A program made the position numbers and the translations under genes. Under the pieces are notes generated by a model, which did not search any database, was not told the DNA's origin, and saw only the letters and a program-made list of their open reading frames with translations. Shown piece after piece: positions 59,642 to 64,000 of a DNA stretch of 64,000 nucleotides; positions within the stretch are counted from its first letter, which is position 1, and each line of letters opens with the position of its first letter. Source of the stretch: Pseudomonas saponiphila (GTDB lineage: Bacteria; Pseudomonadota; Gammaproteobacteria; Pseudomonadales; Pseudomonadaceae); the NCBI RefSeq assembly GCF_900105185.1, contig NZ_FNTJ01000001.1, positions 4,174,501 to 4,238,500 on the forward strand, read 5' to 3'.

Positions 59642-62020
59642 TCACTTCCTTAACGTGGCGTTCAACCTTTGTTCGAGCGAGGTGAGGATATTTTGCGTCG
59701 TGGAGTTCACCTCATCGTCATTAAGAGTGCGCGATGGATGCTGCCAGGTCAAGCCGACGGCAAGGCTTTTTCTATGCGGATCAATGCCTTTACCCTGGTA
59801 CACGTCAAATAGCCTGAGGTCTGTCAGCCATTCACCTGCATTTTCACGAATCACGTCCAGAACGGCGCTCGCCGCAACATCACGATCTGCCAGCAGCGCC
59901 AGATCTCGACGCACTTCTGGGAAGCGTGACAACTCATGGAATTTCGGCAAGCGACCTTGAGCCACTTCGCTCAGAACCAGCTCAAACACATAAACTTGAC
60001 GGTCCAGGCCGAGGGTCTTTGCCAACTCTGGGTGAATCGCTCCCAAATAGCCGATCTCACGACCATCGCGCTCGATACGCGCAGTCTGGCCAGGATGCAG
60101 CGCAGGGTGCTTGCCCGGAACGAAAGTGAATGCGTCCAGAGCCCCTGCAATCCCCAACACGGCCTCAACATCCGCCTTAACGTCAAAGAAGTCCACAACA
60201 TCGCGACCTTGTGCCCAGCCTTCAGGCAAGCGACTGCCACAAACGACGCCCGCAAGCATTGGCTGCTGCTTCAACCCCTCCAACTGGCCGACGAAACGCA
60301 AGCCGCTTTCAAACAAGCGGACACGATCCTGTTGACGGTTCAGGTTGTGCTGAAGCGCCTTGACCAACCCCGGCCACAATGACGAACGCATGGCTGCCAT
60401 GTCGGCCGAAATCGGGTTGGCCAGCAGTAGCGGTTCGACACCCGGATTGAACAATTCAAAGAGTTTTGGATCGATGAAGCTGTAAGTGATTGCTTCCTGG
60501 TAGCCACGTGCAACCAACAAACGCCGCAATGCCGGGAGATCACCTTGCGCTTCCGCCTTGGCCTGAGGGGCCAGACGGGCCTGTGGATAGCGAACCGGCA
60601 GACGGTTGTAACCATAGAGACGCGCCAACTCTTCGATCAAATCGACTTCGAGGCTGATGTCGAAACGATGGCTCGGCACTTCAACACGCCATTGCCCTGC
60701 TCCATCGGCAGTCACTGCCAGGCCCAGCCCGCTGAGCAAACGCTCAACCTCAGAACCTTCCATCGCCATGCCCAACATCTGGGTAATGCGTTCAGCGCGC
60801 AAGGTTACAGGCGCTACAGACGGCAAGTGCTGCTCACTGACTGTTTCAATGATCGGGCCGGCGTCACCGCCAGTGATCTCCAGCAGCAGACCGGTCGCAC
60901 GCTCCATAGCTTCGCGAGCCAATTGCCAATCCACACCGCGCTCATAGCGATGGGACGCATCAGTGTGCAGACCATAGGAACGGGCTTTCCCGGCAACCGC
61001 GATCTGATCGAAGAACGCGCTTTCCAGGAATACATCACGCGTGTTGGCGGTTACGCCACTGTGCTCACCCCCCATCACACCAGCAATTGCCAGGGCGCGG
61101 GCATGGTCAGCGATCACCAGGGTATCGCTACGCAGTGTCACTTCCTGGCCGTCGAGAAGTACCAGCTTCTCGCCCTCTTCCGCCATGCGCACGCGAATGC
61201 CACCGTTGATCTCCGCGAGATCAAAAACATGCAGCGGCTGACCCAGCTCAAGCATCACATAGTTGGTGATGTCAACCGCAGCATCGATGCTGCGTACATC
61301 AGCGCGACGCAGGCGCTCAACCATCCACAGCGGGGTAGGCTTGGAAAGATCGACGTTACGAATGACCCGGCCCAAGTAGCGTGGACAGGCGGCTGGAGCC
61401 AGGACTTCCACAGGGCGGACTTCCTCATGGGCGGCAACCACTGCTTTCACTTCTGGACGCTGGACTTTCGCCGCGTAGAGCGCGCCGACCTCTCGGGCCA
61501 AGCCGGCCAGGGACAGGCAGTCACCGCGGTTTGGCGTAAGATCGACCTCGATACTGGCATCGTCAAGATTCAGGTAGGCACGAATGTCGTCCCCCACCGG
61601 GGCATCAACCGGCAACTCCATCAGACCGTCATTGCCTTCGCCGATCTGCAGCTCTGCCTGCGAACACAACATGCCGTTGGACTCAACGCCACGCAGTTTG
61701 GCTTTCTTGATCTTGAAGTCGCCCGGTAGCTCGGCGCCAATCATCGCAAATGGGACTTTCAGCCCTGGACGCACGTTGGGTGCGCCGCAGACCACCTGGA
61801 AGGTTTCCGCTCCATTACTGACCTGGCACACACGCAACTTGTCGGCATCCGGGTGCTGCTCGGTGCTCAACACCTCACCCACCACCACCCCACTGAAATC
61901 ACCGGCGGCTGGCGTTACGCTATCAACCTCAAGACCGGCCATCGACAGACGAGCAACCAACTCGTCGCGACTTACTTGCGGGCTAACCCAGCCACGCAAC
62001 CATTGTTCACTGAATTTCAT
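59642..62020 (-). CDS. pheT: Phenylalanyl-tRNA synthetase beta subunit
   Basis: A 792-residue subunit of normal length. It has the N-terminal tRNA-binding (EMAP/OB) domain (to about 150), the B3/B4 editing region, B5, the catalytic-like core and the C-terminal anticodon-binding FDX-ACB domain. It is in one operon with pheS and ihfA. Confidence 0.98.
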   Translation of the reverse strand: MKFSEQWLRGWVSPQVSRDELVARLSMAGLEVDSVTPAAGDFSGVVVGEVLSTEQHPDADKLRVCQVSNGAETFQVVCGAPNVRPGLKVPFAMIGAELPGDFKIKKAKLRGVESNGMLCSQAELQIGEGNDGLMELPVDAPVGDDIRAYLNLDDASIEVDLTPNRGDCLSLAGLAREVGALYAAKVQRPEVKAVVAAHEEVRPVEVLAPAACPRYLGRVIRNVDLSKPTPLWMVERLRRADVRSIDAAVDITNYVMLELGQPLHVFDLAEINGGIRVRMAEEGEKLVLLDGQEVTLRSDTLVIADHARALAIAGVMGGEHSGVTANTRDVFLESAFFDQIAVAGKARSYGLHTDASHRYERGVDWQLAREAMERATGLLLEITGGDAGPIIETVSEQHLPSVAPVTLRAERITQMLGMAMEGSEVERLLSGLGLAVTADGAGQWRVEVPSHRFDISLEVDLIEELARLYGYNRLPVRYPQARLAPQAKAEAQGDLPALRRLLVARGYQEAITYSFIDPKLFELFNPGVEPLLLANPISADMAAMRSSLWPGLVKALQHNLNRQQDRVRLFESGLRFVGQLEGLKQQPMLAGVVCGSRLPEGWAQGRDVVDFFDVKADVEAVLGIAGALDAFTFVPGKHPALHPGQTARIERDGREIGYLGAIHPELAKTLGLDRQVYVFELVLSEVAQGRLPKFHELSRFPEVRRDLALLADRDVAASAVLDVIRENAGEWLTDLRLFDVYQGKGIDPHRKSLAVGLTWQHPSRTLNDDEVNSTTQNILTSLEQRLNATLRK

Positions 62021-62055
62021 CCTGCTCTCCTAATAGATTCGTTACGGACGCGCGA

Positions 62056-63126
<1,071 letters not shown>

Positions 63127-63182
63127 ATGACGTTTAACACCAGAGCCCACGAAAGGTGAGCCCGGATGACTGTCGGGGGTAC

Positions 63183-63539
63183 TTAAGCCAAGGTGGCTTT
63201 AGCTTTCTCGACAATCGCAGCAAACGCCGCTTTTTCGTTCACTGCCAGATCAGCCAGAACCTTACGGTCGATCTCGATGGACGCTTTTTTCAGGCCAGCG
63301 ATCAAACGGCTGTAAGACAAACCGTTGGTACGAGCACCAGCGTTGATACGAGCGATCCACAGAGCGCGGAACTGACGTTTTTTCTGACGACGGTCACGGT
63401 AGGCGTATTGGCCTGCCTTGATTACCGCTTGCTTGGCAACACGGAATACGCGCGAGCGAGCGCCGTAGTAGCCTTTAGCAAGTTTCAGAATTTTTTTGTG
63501 ACGTTTACGGGCAATGACGCCACGCTTTACACGAGCCAT
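63183..63539 (-). CDS. rplT: Ribosomal protein L20
   Basis: A 118-residue, highly basic protein of full family length ([20 protein letters not shown]). It follows rpmI and infC. In bacteria L20 also regulates this operon by binding its leader mRNA. Confidence 0.99.
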   Translation of the reverse strand: MARVKRGVIARKRHKKILKLAKGYYGARSRVFRVAKQAVIKAGQYAYRDRRQKKRQFRALWIARINAGARTNGLSYSRLIAGLKKASIEIDRKVLADLAVNEKAAFAAIVEKAKATLA

Positions 63540-63569
63540 GAGTTACTTCCTCTATTCTTGATCCAAAAA

Positions 63570-63764
63570 TTAACGAAGGCGCAGCATGCGCTCGACTTTT
63601 GCCACGTCAGACGGATGCAGCAAGCTGCTACCGCGCAGTTGACGCTTACGCTTGGTCGACATTTTGGTCAGGATGTGGCTCTTGAAAGCGTGCTTGTGCT
63701 TGATACCGTTAGCAGTTTTCAGAAACCGCTTAGCAGCACCACTTTTGGTTTTCATCTTTGGCAT
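63570..63764 (-). CDS. rpmI: Ribosomal protein L35
   Basis: A 64-residue basic protein ([20 protein letters not shown]) of normal length, between infC and rplT in the standard order. Confidence 0.99.
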   Translation of the reverse strand: MPKMKTKSGAAKRFLKTANGIKHKHAFKSHILTKMSTKRKRQLRGSSLLHPSDVAKVERMLRLR

Positions 63765-63824
63765 GTTCGGATACTCCGCATTCAGTTGATAAACATAATC
63801 AGAAGGCCTGCCGTGCCCTGTTGA

Positions 63825-64000
63825 TTACTTCTTCTTTTTCGGGGCGATGACCATGATCAGCTGGCGTCCTTCCATCTTAGGATGCTGTTCGACCGAACCG
63901 TACTCTTGCAGGTCAGCTTCAACCCGCTTGAGGAGTTCCATCCCCAGCTCCTGGTGGGCCATCTCACGGCCGCGGAATCGCAAGGATACCTTGGCCCTGT
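63825..64000 (-). CDS. infC: Translation initiation factor IF-3, C-terminal part
   Basis: The last 58 codons read [20 protein letters not shown]...[10 protein letters not shown], the C-terminal end of IF-3, which binds the 30S platform. The rest lies beyond the window. Confidence 0.97.

Noticed and set aside
60545..61729. Long open frame (394 codons) opposite pheT
   Set aside because: pheT is full length and conserved on the other strand; the frame has no recognisable domain.

Overview
The window is from a Pseudomonas chromosome, probably of the fluorescens group. The right edge (58834-64000) is host DNA in the order expected for pseudomonads. Reading on the minus strand it runs infC (3' end), rpmI, rplT, pheS, pheT, ihfA, a MerR-type regulator and tRNA-Pro(GGG). 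Almost everything to the left is prophage or insertion sequence.

Three phage units are stacked against the tRNA. (1) Positions 1-9216 are the right part of a Mu-like transposable prophage: DNA circularization protein, hub, spike, wedge proteins, fibre and fibre chaperone on the plus strand. Its right end carries three repeated sites and stops at ACA (9216). Its gp47-like wedge gene is split by an IS21-family element with a 7-bp target duplication. (2) Positions 9295-58880 are a lambdoid prophage with a contractile tail, bounded by a 57-bp duplication of the 3' part of tRNA-Pro. Its late genes lie on the minus strand from the holins (about 35.8 kb) through terminase, portal, capsid, sheath, baseplate, fibre, endolysin and spanins (9.5 kb). 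To the right come a Q-like region, nin-type genes, DnaB and O-like replication genes, cro, cI and a plus-strand pL-type operon (47.1-51.3 kb). A P22 immI-like module (ant, arc, mnt and a probable antisense RNA) plus a lipoprotein cassette sits between the tape measure gene and the tail completion gene. (3) Positions 53973-58731 are the left end of a second Mu-like phage in inverted orientation (repressor, Ner, MuA, MuB), cut off by a second copy of the same IS21-family element.

The second IS has no target duplication and joins two unrelated phage genomes. No integrase is present between the pL operon and attR, so the lambdoid prophage has probably lost int and neighbouring genes through an IS- or Mu-mediated deletion. 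All three units therefore look defective for independent spread, although the lambdoid late genes look intact.

The regulatory layout is readable. cI has palindromic operators on both sides and looks leaderless. A candidate late promoter is followed by three terminators, and further terminators lie inside the late operon, as expected for Q-type antitermination. The pL operon has small genes preceded by hairpin leaders whose stems covary. A further branched RNA-like element closed by a 19-bp stem lies at 49089-49216. These leaders, that element and the Sar-like antisense RNA are the best candidates for new biology here.
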